This document shows positions 21,721 to 32,503 of a stretch of DNA of 64,000 nt, one piece after another. This DNA comes from Notolepis coatsorum (lineage: Eukaryota; Chordata; Actinopteri; Aulopiformes; Paralepididae): the NCBI GenBank assembly GCA_963971535.1, contig OZ020589.1, forward strand, positions 50,691,544 to 50,755,543, in the 5' to 3' direction. Under the pieces are notes generated by a model that was given only the letters and a program-made list of their open reading frames with translations, had not been told where the DNA came from and made no database searches. Position 1 is the first letter of the stretch. Every line of letters starts with the position of its first letter. A program made the position numbers and the translations under genes.

Positions 21721-24700
21721 ATGTCTTCGCCACCGGAGTGTCTAGAAGATGATGATCATTCTGACCTCCACCGGCATTTTCGTATTAGGGGCTCGCGTCG
21801 CTGAGCTAATCCCCGCCGGCATTCCTCCAGCTCTGCAGTTGGACAGGTATTACCTCCGGCTCTGCAGTTGGACACGTTGCTTGAGAGGCGCTCTGCCGTG
21901 TGAGGGCTAGCTGCCTCTCCGGGCGGGTGATGGTTTTGCGACACGAGCGCCAGGTGTGTTGCTATGGGGGAATGGCTGCACGACTTACGAAGGCCGGCTC
22001 CAGGCTGGTACCCTTTTTTGCTGCTTCTTAGCGGCGTGGAGAGGGTTCTGGTTTGATGCCCATGTTACATGAGCTCCTCATCGGGAGCTTTGTTACCTGG
22101 GACCGTATCCGAATCTGCGGTTCAATCCCCCGGATCTCTGGACAAACGGGTCCCCTCTGTCACCGCGCGGGCCCCGCTTTCAAGATGAAAATCACCCGGC
22201 ACGAGGGAGGTGAGTTTGGTGTTTCATTATGAGAATACCTCCACGCTCAAGTCGGCTGCTGCCCATGAGGGACTTGTTGCCGACACCGCTATGTCTGATA
22301 ATCACCGCTCTGAAGACTGTGTTGACTTTTTCTCTTCTCTCTTCGGATGAGGAGAGGGACAGACAGCGGCTGTCTGAGTGTTGGCCTATATTGTTTTCTC
22401 ATGTTGTACAGTTTCGGTGGTAGCTGCTTAGCTTGCGTCCTAGCTGGGTTGAGCTACCTGTTAGCCAGTTAGCTGTTTAGCTACGACGCTAGCTCTGTAC
22501 GCTCGCTCGGCTGGGAACGTTAGCCTGATGCTACCAGTTAGCCTGGAGTTAGCCGTTAGCTTGTGCTACACCGTTGAACATTAGCCGTGAGAATAGCAGG
22601 CCTAGCACTCTGACTACGACGTCATCTTTGACAGAAGATGTAGTCGGGCCTGCACCATCTGCAGGAGGGGCGTCTCGCCGGAGCGAGTTGCCCCGCCAGC
22701 GAGAGACCTTCGTCAACGTGGAGACCAGCCTGTTGCGTCTGCGTTCGTTGGTGCAGGTAAAGGTCCGTTGGACATTACCCCACTCTTCCTGCCTTCCCCT
22801 CCCGAATGTTTTGTTAATAACGATGTTTTTTCCAAAATGTATGTTGCTTCACTACATTTGGAGATACGACATGTGCTGTGTGTGAATTGTCTTGATCGCT
22901 GGTATAGCTTGGGTACCACTGGCCGAAGCTTGTGCTTTTCTCTCTACCTAGAAAACAGCGTTGTTTTTTACGTGAGTAAAATTAACTGGGTTTTTGTTGT
23001 ATGATGAGAGGTTGTGTGTGTTCATGTAACGTTAGACAACGTAGCTGAGCCCACAACTGGCTGGGTTACCCTGCAATGCTATGCATAGTGGCATGTGATC
23101 GAGGGATGAGTCCCTCTCTCAGCTTGTGATGACAATAAACAGGTGGCAAGTTTTTTCACATATAAACAGGGCTGTACCTGTTCAAGCAAGTTGTATCAGG
23201 GGTAAGGTGGTGAGGGCCCCCCCCCCTCCCCTCAAACATGATTTTGTTTACAATATGTGTGTTGTTTCACTATGTTTTTGGGGATACGGTGTAACCCCTC
23301 AGCTTCTGCTGGGGTTGTGCTCCTGCTTAGAGAGGCAATTTTCTTTCTGAAAATTGTTTGGTCGCTGTCATGTGGACTTAGCAAGGCCTGTGACCAGTAC
23401 TTAATCGAGGACTTGTGTCTTCTCTCGTTATGAAAAACGGCGTTCCTCTTACGGTAGTGAGAGTGTACTTTCGCCCTTTTTTGTTGTGATGGAGGGTTGT
23501 GTGTGTCGTTAAGATCCACAACTGGGTTAGGTGTTGGCCTACAGAAGTTACATGTGTAAGCTCTTGTACCAGGGCCCTTGGCCCTCTCTTGGTCTGTGTT
23601 TTTCTTCCTTTAGGAAAAGGTGTAAAAATTAAGGTGGCAGGTTCGCACATGAGCCTATGTGAAGCTGTTACCTTGACAGGTATACATGCGCTTCGTGTAG
23701 CATGCTATGACTGGTGTCATGGCTCTGCTTTGTCATTGCATCGTATCAGGGGTGAGGGGTCATGAGGGGGTGAACTGATAAACCCTCCCTCCCCTTTTTC
23801 TGATTGGTCAGGGGGTTGGACCTCCTGTCCTTCGGGCTTCCTGTCACGTTGCTGGGTCAGTGCGTCACAGGGTAGGGATGGGGGGGGGGAGTTTCCTGGT
23901 CCCACACCATATTGGGCGGTGGGCCACGGAATTCCCCCGGCCATAGAGTACGTCACTGGGCGCGTTTCTATTGGTTGTGAGACTTTCGTGAGTTCTTTTC
24001 AGGCTCCATGTTGTGGACCTCTGTTATTGTCAAGGTGAGTAGAACTTAAAAAGAAGTTCTGCTCTGTTGTATGTGTCTTGAGCTTGGTAGGTGATGCAAT
24101 GCAGTAGAGACAATTTGTTCTTCTGCTCTGCTCCCTACTAGTAGTGTATATTGGGTCAGAGCCTCCTCCTCAGGGAGTTTCAGAGCCTCCTCTGTGAGTT
24201 TCAGAACCTCCCTCTCAGCGAGGGAGCCTCCTCAGAGTTTCAGAGCCTCCTCCTCAGAGAGTCTTAGTCCAATTGTTACATAGCTCAATGTTGCATATGT
24301 CTTTTCAATTATTACCCATGTGGGAAGGGGTTCCCTGTCTCCTCTCTTTATAGGACAGGGTTGACAGGGGTGTTTTCCCTCGGGCGCGTCATATGGGACC
24401 CATATCTGTGTCTTGGCCAGCTTCTTGCCGCTCTCCCAGGCGGCTTGGAGGGAACGTTATCTGGGTTCTTGTTAGAATTACCATTGATATGTTTTGGGTC
24501 TCGACGTGTACATAGTGCTGGCCCTGGGTGCTTCTGATAGGAACCACGCATGGGCTTGCGCCCCTTAGTTGCTCATCATTGAAACAGCGTTTTTGTGGGG
24601 CAACTAGGATGGAGTTTTGTCTCTTCCGAGCGCCAGTGTACTAGGTTAGTCTCGATGAATTCTCGTTCATCTCTGGGGGGAGATAACGGAATAGATCAAA

Positions 24701-25775
24701 GCATTGGCGGAGGGGTCTCATGCCTTTGGGGTGGGCCACCGGGCGCGGCTTGGTGGCGCCCTCTGTGATGTTTTAGATCGACACACGTACCTACCCCCCT
24801 CCTGGGACTGGGGATGGCGGCGTGATTAGGACATGGGACTGATTCTGGTCGCGCTGGACCAGGTCAGTTAACCCGTTGTCCGCCGGGGTGCAGATCTGCT
24901 GTTCTGGTAGCCTGAGGGACTTGTGCTTTTTCGGGGGGGAAATGCCGGGTCGGCCCGGGCGTTGCAGGGTTTGATGTTATGGAGATGTTCGTGATTATGT
25001 CACTGCGTGTTATCCTTCACTGTTGCTTGGTCCATATTGTGTTGTACCTTGCGCTGTGCTAAAGGAGCCTGGTCCTTCTCCATTCTTTTTCGCCCCTCTC
25101 TTCTCCTGCTTGGCGGGGCTGGGAGGGGGCTGTCGAGGTGGTTCTTGTAGAACCCCTCTGGCATCCCTGTGTACGTCCCGGTCCGCCGGGCCCAGGTCCG
25201 ACGTTGTTTTCGTCGACCTGTTGGCCTGGGTTAACCCCTTCTTGAAAACTTGTACTGCTGTATAGCCAGTGTATACCCGCAGTTGTGTTTTGGAGTTTTG
25301 GAGTTTTTTCTTGGGGGGTTATAGGAACAACCGCCTCATGTTAGAACCAAGGTGGTGGTTGGTTTCCAGGTGTGTTGGTAGCGGAGTCAACTCTCGGTGT
25401 AGGAGCCAAATCCTATGATGATAAATTGTATCTTTATTGCCCCCTTAGAAATATAGTTTATTATGGTATTCGTGCTTTGTGTTTATTAATATGTCAATGA
25501 ATTCCAAGATGGAGACTTACCTGGTCAACTCCCCTTTTTTCCCACGTTCCCCCTAACCACTCCTATAACATGGCAGGTAATTTAGAGTTCATGCAGGCCC
25601 AGGTAGAGCGGTACCATATCGTTTTTGACCTCACTCAATTCGCATTTGATTGACAGTTTCCGTTCATTTACATAACCCTTTTTGTTTGTTTTATAGTGGT
25701 AGGCAGCTATTGGGGCTGTTGTGACTTGCTTCCCAATAAATCCTGTTTGTTTTGAAAGTACATTGGACCAGCATC
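21721..25775 (+). other. 4-kb unclassified unit, possibly a decayed retroelement
   Basis: An ATG at 21721 opens 27 codons (MSSPPECLEDDDHSDLHRHF then a stop at 21802). Further downstream there is no long frame, good donors occur (CAG|GTAAAG near 22756; AAG|GTGAGT near 24036), and an AATAAA sits near 25736. Three diverged units sharing TTCCCCTCCC/GTATCAGGGGT, then GTTTCACTA...GGGGATACG-like words, and AAAACGGCGTT, begin near 22756, 23188 and 23745. I could not assign a family. A tyrosine-recombinase (DIRS-like) or LTR element remnant and a non-coding host transcript are both open. Confidence 0.3.
24145..24270. repeat. About 25-bp minisatellite CAGAGCCTCCTCC
   Basis: Four to five imperfect copies of TTTCAGAGCCTCCTC with GAGAG/GGGAG spacers. 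Confidence 0.8.
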
Positions 25776-26132
25776 ATCTTTTCTTTTGGATTGCAATTCG
25801 GAGCGTGTCAGACTAACAATGCATTACCTGGAGCCTCAAGGCAACTGTGGTTCGTATGATTGCCTTTACATTGTCAAAAACTACCGCTGACAAAACCGAC
25901 GGACAACTTCTAGGCGCAACAAGGAAGGAGGTAAAGTAAAGAGTGGATGTTTGTTTCGGAGCCAAGCCGTTGCATCTGAACCGTGGAGTGAATGTGATGA
26001 ACATAAACGGCGCGGCCGTCTTTATTGTTTGAAGGTGTCTTGTGCTGGCGAAGAGGAAAATATAATACAGACTCTGTCTCTGTGGTTGACAGCGATACAG
26101 ACTCTGTTTCTGTGTGGTTGACAGCGGGTCGG
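25776..26132. other. Left flank of the Gypsy insertion
   Basis: Continuous with 32346 onward before the Gypsy inserted, so it may be 5' sequence of the BEL/Pao element. It carries a small tandem repeat of GACAGCGATACAGACTCTGT near 26060-26130. No gene seen. Confidence 0.35.
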
Positions 26133-27032
26133 TGTTAGGGTTTGTAACCGACCTCAAGCGCAACGGCACAGAGAGAGTTGTTTCAGAGTTAGCCAAAGCA
26201 AGGGCGTATTTATTCTCAGAGTCACAAGATTGAATTAGGTTGAGCAACAGAACAAACGGGGAATCTGGCATGTGAAGATTGTTGCGGCTCTGCAGATTCT
26301 CCCAGTAGGTGGTGGTGAGGAATTAGCTTGTGACGTCTGAAGCCGCTCTGCAGATCCTCCCAGCTTTCACTCCAGGTGGAAACGGAGAGAGAGAGAGAAA
26401 TCCGAGTTAGCCCAGCGCACAACAGAAACAGAGAGGTGACTGATCCAAATAAATATCCAAGTGACTTGATCTTCGGTGTGATACACACAGTTAGCAGAGT
26501 CCAGAGAAAAAACAATACGGTAATCCAAAGTGTAAATCCAACACAAAAAATAGGTGAGAACAGTATAACAAAAACGGGATCTCTTCGGTGTTTCACAAAC
26601 ACACAAAAAACTGGTGATCCAAAAAGAAACTGTTTCCAAAAACTCACCAGAGCGCAACGCGTAAAGCGGGCAGATAAACGAGGCGCAGCTTCGTATGGGG
26701 AATCAGGTTCTCCACAGGGATTACTTCACGAAAGTCCTGGGGAGCAACAGACAGGGAACAGCGACGGGAAAGACAGGCAAATGCAGGAGAATATTCAAAA
26801 CGATCCAACATCGATATTAGGGGGATCAGGGTATATAAAGCCACAGGGCGCTGATGACAAGCTGTGACAGCTGCGGGATGAAATTGATCATTGCTCCAGA
26901 AGCGTGTGGTGGGGAGAGCACCAATCAACACGGCACCTTACAGGAAAGAAGCATGTGGCGGGGAATGCAATTAATCAACAAAATACCTTAAAGGAACGGA
27001 GCGTGTGGGTGGGGAGCGGACCAAACCTCACA
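26133..27032 (-). repeat. Gypsy 3' LTR
   Basis: 900 bp, on the minus strand TGTGAGGTTTGG...CCCTAACA. It contains TATATAAA (plus 26832-26839) and, near its distal end, AATAAA on the minus strand (26209-26214). Confidence 0.97.
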
Positions 27033-30000
27033 GTACCCCCCCCTCCACGGGAGCCACCTGGCGACCAGGCCGACCCGGCTCGCCCGGATGGGCACGATGG
27101 AAGTCGGTGATCAGGCCGGGATCTACGATGAGCTGGCGGGAGACCCAGCTCCGTTCCTCCGGACCGTACCCCTCCCAGTCCACCAGGTACTGGAACCCCC
27201 GACCCCGCCGTCGAACGCCCATCAACCGGCGGACCTGCCACTGGGGGTGACCGTCCACCATCTTGGGAGGAGGTGGTTCCGGAGCAGGAGGCATCAGGGG
27301 ACTGAGAGAGACAGGCTTAACCCGGGACACATGGAAAACGGGGTGAATGTGCATGGACGCAGGAAGCTTAAGACGCACCGCCGCCGGACTGAGTACCTTC
27401 AGAACCTTAAGGTTAAGTTTCTTGGCCGAGGACCGAAGTGGGAGGTCCCTCGCGGAAAGCCACACCCTCTGCCCAGGGTGGTACGTCGGCGCAGGAACCC
27501 GGCGCCGGTCAGCCCCACGACAGGCGCGCTCTGATGACCGGAGCAGCGCGGTCCTGGCGATCTCCCAGACCCGACGGCACCGGTCGAGGTGGTCCTGTAC
27601 GGAGGGAACTGCCACCTCCGTCTCCTGTGCAGGGAAAAGAGGGGGTTGGTAGCCCAGGGATACCTCAAAGGGTGAGAGGCCGGTGGCGGAACTGACCATG
27701 GAGTTGATGGAGTACTCGACCCAGGGAAGGAAACGGCTCCAAGAAGTTGGTCTCTCGGCAGCCACACACCGAAGAGCAGACTCCACGCTCTGGTTCATCC
27801 TCTCCGTTTGTCCGTTAGTCTGGGGATGATAACCAGAGGAAAGACTGACCGTTGCCCCCAATCCCTTGCAAAAAGCCCGCCATACCTGGGAAGTGAACTG
27901 GGGCCCCCGGTCCGAGACGACGTCCTGGGGAAAACCATGGAGGCGAAACACGTGGTGTGTCAGGAGGTCCGCCGTCTCGGCCGCCGAGGGAAGTTTGGGA
28001 AGGGCCACGAGGTGAACCCCCTTGCTGAACCGATCCACCACGGTCAGAAGGCACGTGTTCCCCTGGGAGGAGGGAAGACCCGTGACGAAGTCCAGCGCCA
28101 CATGTGACCAAGGGCGGCTCGGAATGGGAAGCGGCTGTAATAGCCTCGAGGGTGCCTGGTGGGAGGCCTTGCTGCGGGCGCAGACTGCGCAGGCCAGTAC
28201 GAACTCCTTGACGTCGTTCCTCATGGTGGGCCACCAGAATCGACGAGCCAGGAAGGAGAACGTGCGATGAGCGCCCGGGTGGCAGGCGAACCGGCTGGTA
28301 TGGCCCCACTGGAGGACCCGGGACCGGACCGAGTCGGGGACGAAGAGACGATGAACCGGTACATTGCCTGGAGCGCGATGGAAGCGTAGGGCACGCCTTA
28401 CCACCCCCTCGATGCCCAAGGTGACGACTCCTACCACCCTGGCCTCTGGGAGGATGGGAGTCGGGTCCTCAGTGGTTGGAGCCCCCTTGGAGTGTAACCG
28501 GGACAGGGAGTCGGCCTTCGTGTTGCGGGAACCAGGGCGAAACGTCAGCGAGAAGTCGAACCGACTGAGGAAGCTGGCCCATCTTGCCTGCCGGCCATTG
28601 AGGCGCTTGGAAGCACGGATGTACGTCAGGTTCTTGTGGTCCGTCCAAATGGTAAACTGCTCCTCGGCCCCCTCTAGCCAATGACGCCACTCCTCCAAGG
28701 CAGCCACAACCGCCAGCAGCTCCCGATTGCCGATGTCATAGTTCCTCTCGGCAGGGAGGAACCGACGCGAGTAGAAGGCGCACGGATGTACCTTCTGGTC
28801 CATTGCCGACCGCTGGGATAAGATAGCTCCCAGTCCAGTATCCGAGGCGTCCACCTCAACGATGAACTGTCTCTTGGGGTCTGGATGGAGCAAGATCGGG
28901 GCGGAAGTGAACCTCTTCTTGAGGGAGCGGAACGCAGCACACGCCGCTGGGGACCAGTCGAACGGCAGGGCGGGAGAGGTCAGTCTGGTAAGCGGTTCCG
29001 CCACTTGACTGTAGTTCCGGATGAACCTTCGGTAGAAGTTGGCGAACCCGAGGAAGCTCTGTAACTCCTTCCGAGAGGTGGGTTCCGGCCATTCCTCCAC
29101 GGCCTGGATCTTGCGAGGATCAGCTTGGGTCAAGCCTTTCTTCACGATGAAGCCCAGGTAATCGACGGAGTCGGAGTGGAATCGGCACTTCTCCGCCTTG
29201 ACGAAGAGCCGATTGTGGAGGAGGCGCTCCAGCACACGGCGGACATGCTGGATGTGTTCCTCGAGGGTCTTGGAGAAGATGAGGATGTCGTCTAGGTATA
29301 CTACCACAAACTCCTCCAGCATGTCACGAAGGACGTCGTTCATGAGCGCCTGGAATACCGCCGGAGCGTTGGTGAGGCCGAACGGCATCACCAGGTACTC
29401 GTAGTGGCCCCTGGGAGTCTTGAAGGCGGTCTTCCATTCATCGCCCTCTCGGATACGGACTAGATGGTAGGCACTCCGGAGGTCCAGCTTGGTAAAGACG
29501 GTAGCCTGGGTGAGAGGCTCGAAGGTGGAGTTCATGAGAGGTAGAGGATACTTGTTCTTAATGGTGATCTCGTTGAGCTGGCGATAGTCGATGCAGGGTC
29601 GAAGGTCTCCGTCCTTCTTCCCAACAAAGAAGAAACCGGCCGCCACAGGAGAGGAGGAAGGCCGAATGAGTCCTGCTTCCAAGGACTCAGAGATGTATTG
29701 ATCCATCGCTGCCTTCTCCGGGACGGTCAGACTGTAGAGGCGGCTGCCGGGAAGGGGAGCCCCTGAGCGGAGGTCGATGGCACAGTCGTAAGGCCGGTGA
29801 GGCGGAAGGGCCTGAGCCCTGGACTTACTGAAAACCTCCATGAGGTCGTGGTACTCGGGGGGTATGGTCGAGAGGTCCGGAGGCGGCTCACCAACGGATC
29901 TCCGGGGCGAGGGACAGGACGCCGCCTGAAGACACTGGGCATGATAGGAGGAGCTCCAACCCTTGATGGTACCGGAGGACCAGGCGATGTGGGGCTCGTG

Positions 30001-30435
30001 CAGCGTGAGCCAGGGCCGGCCCAGGACTACTGGGACAAGAGGGGATCTGGTGATAAGGAACTGGAGTCTCTCAACGTGGTTACCAGCAATGGTGAGCAGG
30101 ACAGGGCAGGTGCGTTGAGTGATGTCAGCCAGGCGGTGTTGGTCCAATGCGAATACCTCCAATGGCCTCACTAGGTCCTCAAGGGGAATGTTGGCCCGGG
30201 TAGCAAACTCGAAGTCTAGGAAACTCTCGTCAGCCCCCGAGTCAATGAGTGCCTCCACCGTGGCCCGTTGGTCCGCCCAGGCCAGGGTGACGCTCATCAG
30301 ATGGCCAGGTGGTGCACGGCTCTGGGAACGAGAAAAACGGCTCACCAGGATCTCCCGGGGTCCCGGCGAGCCTGGTCTTTTGGCCGGGTGGGGCAGTTGG
30401 CGATACGGTGTCCCTCCCGACCGCAGTAGAGGCAA
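27028..30435 (-). CDS. pol: Gypsy pol polyprotein (PR, RT, RNase H, integrase, chromodomain)
   Basis: 1135 codons open, in the -1 frame relative to gag. Order of domains seen: aspartic protease [13 protein letters not shown] (about residue 62); RT with [16 protein letters not shown] (about 275) and the catalytic [11 protein letters not shown] (about 378); RNase [19 protein letters not shown] (about 505); integrase zinc-binding H..H..CAVC (about 715-745), then [18 protein letters not shown] and [12 protein letters not shown] supplying the D, D and E. The C-terminal chromodomain is [16 protein letters not shown] (about 1080). The stop codon lies inside the first bases of the 3' LTR. The frame upstream opens after a TGA near 30465, so pol is probably made by -1 frameshifting within about 120 nt of overlap with gag. 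All catalytic residues appear intact. Confidence 0.95.
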   Translation of the reverse strand: MPLLRSGGTPYRQLPHPAKRPGSPGPREILVSRFSRSQSRAPPGHLMSVTLAWADQRATVEALIDSGADESFLDFEFATRANIPLEDLVRPLEVFALDQHRLADITQRTCPVLLTIAGNHVERLQFLITRSPLVPVVLGRPWLTLHEPHIAWSSGTIKGWSSSYHAQCLQAASCPSPRRSVGEPPPDLSTIPPEYHDLMEVFSKSRAQALPPHRPYDCAIDLRSGAPLPGSRLYSLTVPEKAAMDQYISESLEAGLIRPSSSPVAAGFFFVGKKDGDLRPCIDYRQLNEITIKNKYPLPLMNSTFEPLTQATVFTKLDLRSAYHLVRIREGDEWKTAFKTPRGHYEYLVMPFGLTNAPAVFQALMNDVLRDMLEEFVVVYLDDILIFSKTLEEHIQHVRRVLERLLHNRLFVKAEKCRFHSDSVDYLGFIVKKGLTQADPRKIQAVEEWPEPTSRKELQSFLGFANFYRRFIRNYSQVAEPLTRLTSPALPFDWSPAACAAFRSLKKRFTSAPILLHPDPKRQFIVEVDASDTGLGAILSQRSAMDQKVHPCAFYSRRFLPAERNYDIGNRELLAVVAALEEWRHWLEGAEEQFTIWTDHKNLTYIRASKRLNGRQARWASFLSRFDFSLTFRPGSRNTKADSLSRLHSKGAPTTEDPTPILPEARVVGVVTLGIEGVVRRALRFHRAPGNVPVHRLFVPDSVRSRVLQWGHTSRFACHPGAHRTFSFLARRFWWPTMRNDVKEFVLACAVCARSKASHQAPSRLLQPLPIPSRPWSHVALDFVTGLPSSQGNTCLLTVVDRFSKGVHLVALPKLPSAAETADLLTHHVFRLHGFPQDVVSDRGPQFTSQVWRAFCKGLGATVSLSSGYHPQTNGQTERMNQSVESALRCVAAERPTSWSRFLPWVEYSINSMVSSATGLSPFEVSLGYQPPLFPAQETEVAVPSVQDHLDRCRRVWEIARTALLRSSERACRGADRRRVPAPTYHPGQRVWLSARDLPLRSSAKKLNLKVLKVLSPAAVRLKLPASMHIHPVFHVSRVKPVSLSPLMPPAPEPPPPKMVDGHPQWQVRRLMGVRRRGRGFQYLVDWEGYGPEERSWVSRQLIVDPGLITDFHRAHPGEPGRPGRQVAPVEGGVL
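27033..27050 (-). other. Polypurine tract of the Gypsy
   Basis: Minus strand GTGGAGGGGGGGGTAC abuts the 3' LTR, the expected plus-strand primer position. The tract is also translated as the last residues of pol. Confidence 0.85.
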
Positions 30436-31403
30436 AGGCCGGACCTGAACCTCGCCTCCCGTTCAGCTTGGCTAAGATGAGAACGTCCCAGCTGCATGGG
30501 TTCCTCCTCGGGCACCGAACAGGAGGGAAAAGAGCCACCAGTCGTGTTGGGAGCAGGGCGACCAGCAGTACCGTCACGAGTACGGGGGGTCCGGAGTACC
30601 TCTGGAGGTCCCTGTCGGGTTCTCTCACGTCTTCTCTCCTGGAGGCGTCCGTCGATGCGAATGGCGAGGCTGAACAGGTCCTCGAGGGACTCAGGTTCCT
30701 CACGGGTCGCGAGCTGGTCCCTGACTGCGTCGTTGAGCCCCCTCATGAAGGTAAGACGAAGTGCTTGATCGTTCCAACCGCTCTCCGTAGCCGCCAGTCT
30801 GAACTCCAGCACGTAGTCGGTAACCCCGCCACTGCCCTGCCGGAAGGTACCCAACCGGGCTCCAGGGTCCTGGCCACGGGCTGGGTGGTGGAAAACCCTG
30901 CGGAGCTCAGCCACGAAGTCTGGGTAGGAGAAACAGAAGTCTGCCCCCATTGCCCAGGAGGCAGTGACCCACTGGGCTGCCCGGCCTGAGAGCAAGTTAG
31001 TCATGTAAGCCACTCGGGCTCCCCTTGAAGTGAAACGACTGGGTTGATGACGAAAAACCAACTCACATTGCATGATGAATGTGGCACAATCCTCGAAGTT
31101 ACCGTCGAACAGCCGTGGTTCGGAGAGACGGGGCTCCCGAGGTGCGGGATCGGGAGGCGCGGGGCCTGCCAGGGCTGCCGCTGATGCTCCGGCCAAGGCT
31201 CCTGAAGGAAGTGGGGTTACAAGCAAGGTGTTAACGGTTTCACTCAGTGTGTGTAAGTGGAGGAGAATACTAGACTGCTGGCTAGCCAGAGAGCCCAGGG
31301 ACCCCTGAATAGGCAGGACCTGCTCTCGGAGTTCCTGTACAGCAGCCGCAGCCGCATCTAGCTGTAGGCTGTGGCCCTTGGTTAACTCTATCTGGACTGC
31401 CAA
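30342..31403 (-). CDS. gag: Gypsy gag
   Basis: 353 codons from ATG 31403. The N-terminal part is rich in Leu/Gln/Ala and probably helical ([19 protein letters not shown]). The central region contains the retrotransposon-gag fold features [20 protein letters not shown] and [10 protein letters not shown]. Near the C-terminus a single CCHC zinc knuckle [14 protein letters not shown] fits C-x2-C-x4-H-x4-C and should bind the RNA. It ends at a TGA 30342-30344, overlapping pol. The start is 37 nt inside the 5' LTR, close behind the putative primer site. No lesion seen. Confidence 0.93.
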   Translation of the reverse strand: MAVQIELTKGHSLQLDAAAAAVQELREQVLPIQGSLGSLASQQSSILLHLHTLSETVNTLLVTPLPSGALAGASAAALAGPAPPDPAPREPRLSEPRLFDGNFEDCATFIMQCELVFRHQPSRFTSRGARVAYMTNLLSGRAAQWVTASWAMGADFCFSYPDFVAELRRVFHHPARGQDPGARLGTFRQGSGGVTDYVLEFRLAATESGWNDQALRLTFMRGLNDAVRDQLATREEPESLEDLFSLAIRIDGRLQERRRERTRQGPPEVLRTPRTRDGTAGRPAPNTTGGSFPSCSVPEEEPMQLGRSHLSQAEREARFRSGLCLYCGREGHRIANCPTRPKDQARRDPGRSW

Positions 31404-31428
31404 TGCTGTTCTGACTCTCTCTGTGTTG

Positions 31429-31438
31429 GTTGGATCGT
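31429..31438 (-). other. Putative primer-binding site, self-priming type
   Basis: Two bases inside the 5' LTR the minus strand reads ACGATCCAAC. This is not the complement of a tRNA 3' end that I recognise. It is complementary over all 10 bases to GTTGGATCGT at 32117-32108 (minus), which is where transcription should begin 30 nt from the TATA box. Confidence 0.65.
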
Positions 31439-31440
31439 AA

Positions 31441-32340
31441 TGTTAGGGTTTGTAACCGACCTCAAGCGCAACGGCACAGAGAGAGTTGTTTCAGAGTTAG
31501 CCAAAGCAAGGGCGTATTTATTCTCAGAGTCACAAGATTGAATTAGGTTGAGCAACAGAACAAACGGGGAATCTGGCATGTGAAGATTGTTGCGGCTCTG
31601 CAGATTCTCCCAGTAGGTGGTGGTGAGGAATTAGCTTGTGACGTCTGAAGCCGCTCTGCAGATCCTCCCAGCTTTCACTCCAGGTGGAAATGGAGAGAGA
31701 GAGAGAAATCCGAGTTAGCCCAGCGCACAACAGAAACAGAGAGGTGACTGATCCAAATAAATATCCAAGTGACTTGATCTTCGGTGTGATACACACAGTT
31801 AGCAGAGTCCAGAGAAAAAACAATACGGTAATCCAAAGTGTAAATCCAACACAAAAAATAGGTGAGAACAGTATAACAAAAACGGGAGCTCTTCGGTGTT
31901 TCACAAACACACAAAAAACTGGTGATCCAAAAAGAAACTGTTTCCAAAAACTCACCAGAGCGCAACGCGTAAAGCGGGCAGATAAACGAGGCGCAGCTTT
32001 GTACGGGGAATCAGGTTCTCCACAGGGATTACTTCACGAAAGTCCTGGGGAGCAACAGACAGGGAACAGCGACGGGAAAGACAGGCAAATGCAGGAGAAT
32101 ATTCAAAACGATCCAACATCGATATTAGGGGGATCAGGGTATATAAAGCCACAGGGCGCTGATTACAAGCTGTGACAGCTGTGGGATGAAATTGATCATT
32201 GCTCCAGAAGCGTGTGGTGGGGAGAGCACCAATCAACACGGCACCTTACAGGAAAGAAGCGTGTGGCGGGGAATGCAATTAATCAACAAAATACCTTAAA
32301 GGAACGGAGCGTGTGGGTGGGGAGCGGACCAAACCTCACA
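31441..32340 (-). repeat. Gypsy 5' LTR
   Basis: 900 bp, same structure as the 3' LTR with seven substitutions between them. Poly(A) signal on the minus strand at 31517-31522. Confidence 0.97.
32140..32147 (-). promoter_or_regulatory. TATA box of the Gypsy 5' LTR
   Basis: Minus strand TTTATATA. The first T is 30 nt upstream of position 32117, the G of GTTGGATCGT, a normal TATA-to-start spacing. U3 would then be about 223 bp. Confidence 0.75.
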
Positions 32341-32503
32341 GTCGGTGTGTGCGTTTGAGAGTGGATGACGTCACGCGCAGCATTTGCCAAGTGCGCTGTT
32401 TCCCACGCCCTAGCTGCTTCATTCATAAAACACTGTTCTGTTTTAAATGCATGCAACACCGCTGCTCATCTGAATTAAGAGGTTTTCGTTAGCTGCCCAC
32501 ATT

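Larger units (their letters stand above)
26133..32340 (-). mobile_element. Complete Ty3/Gypsy retrotransposon, chromodomain (Tf1/sushi-type)
   Basis: Two 900-bp LTRs with TG...CA ends enclose gag and pol on the minus strand. The 5-bp target duplication GTCGG is exact (26128-26132; 32341-32345). Total length 6208 bp. By reading the two LTRs against each other I count seven substitutions and no indels, i.e. about 0.8 percent, so insertion was recent. Gag and pol have no internal stop. Domain order (PR-RT-RNaseH-IN-chromodomain) places it among chromoviruses of vertebrates. It inserted into older sequence that probably belonged to the BEL/Pao unit. Confidence 0.97.

Noticed and set aside
26222-26867. 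140-160-codon frames present in both Gypsy LTRs
   Set aside because: Duplicated because the LTRs are duplicated. They span U3/R with no gene-like composition, and the seven LTR substitutions include several amino-acid changes.
27088-30989. Many plus-strand frames opposite Gypsy pol and gag
   Set aside because: Shadow frames of GC-rich coding sequence; all recognisable motifs are on the minus strand.
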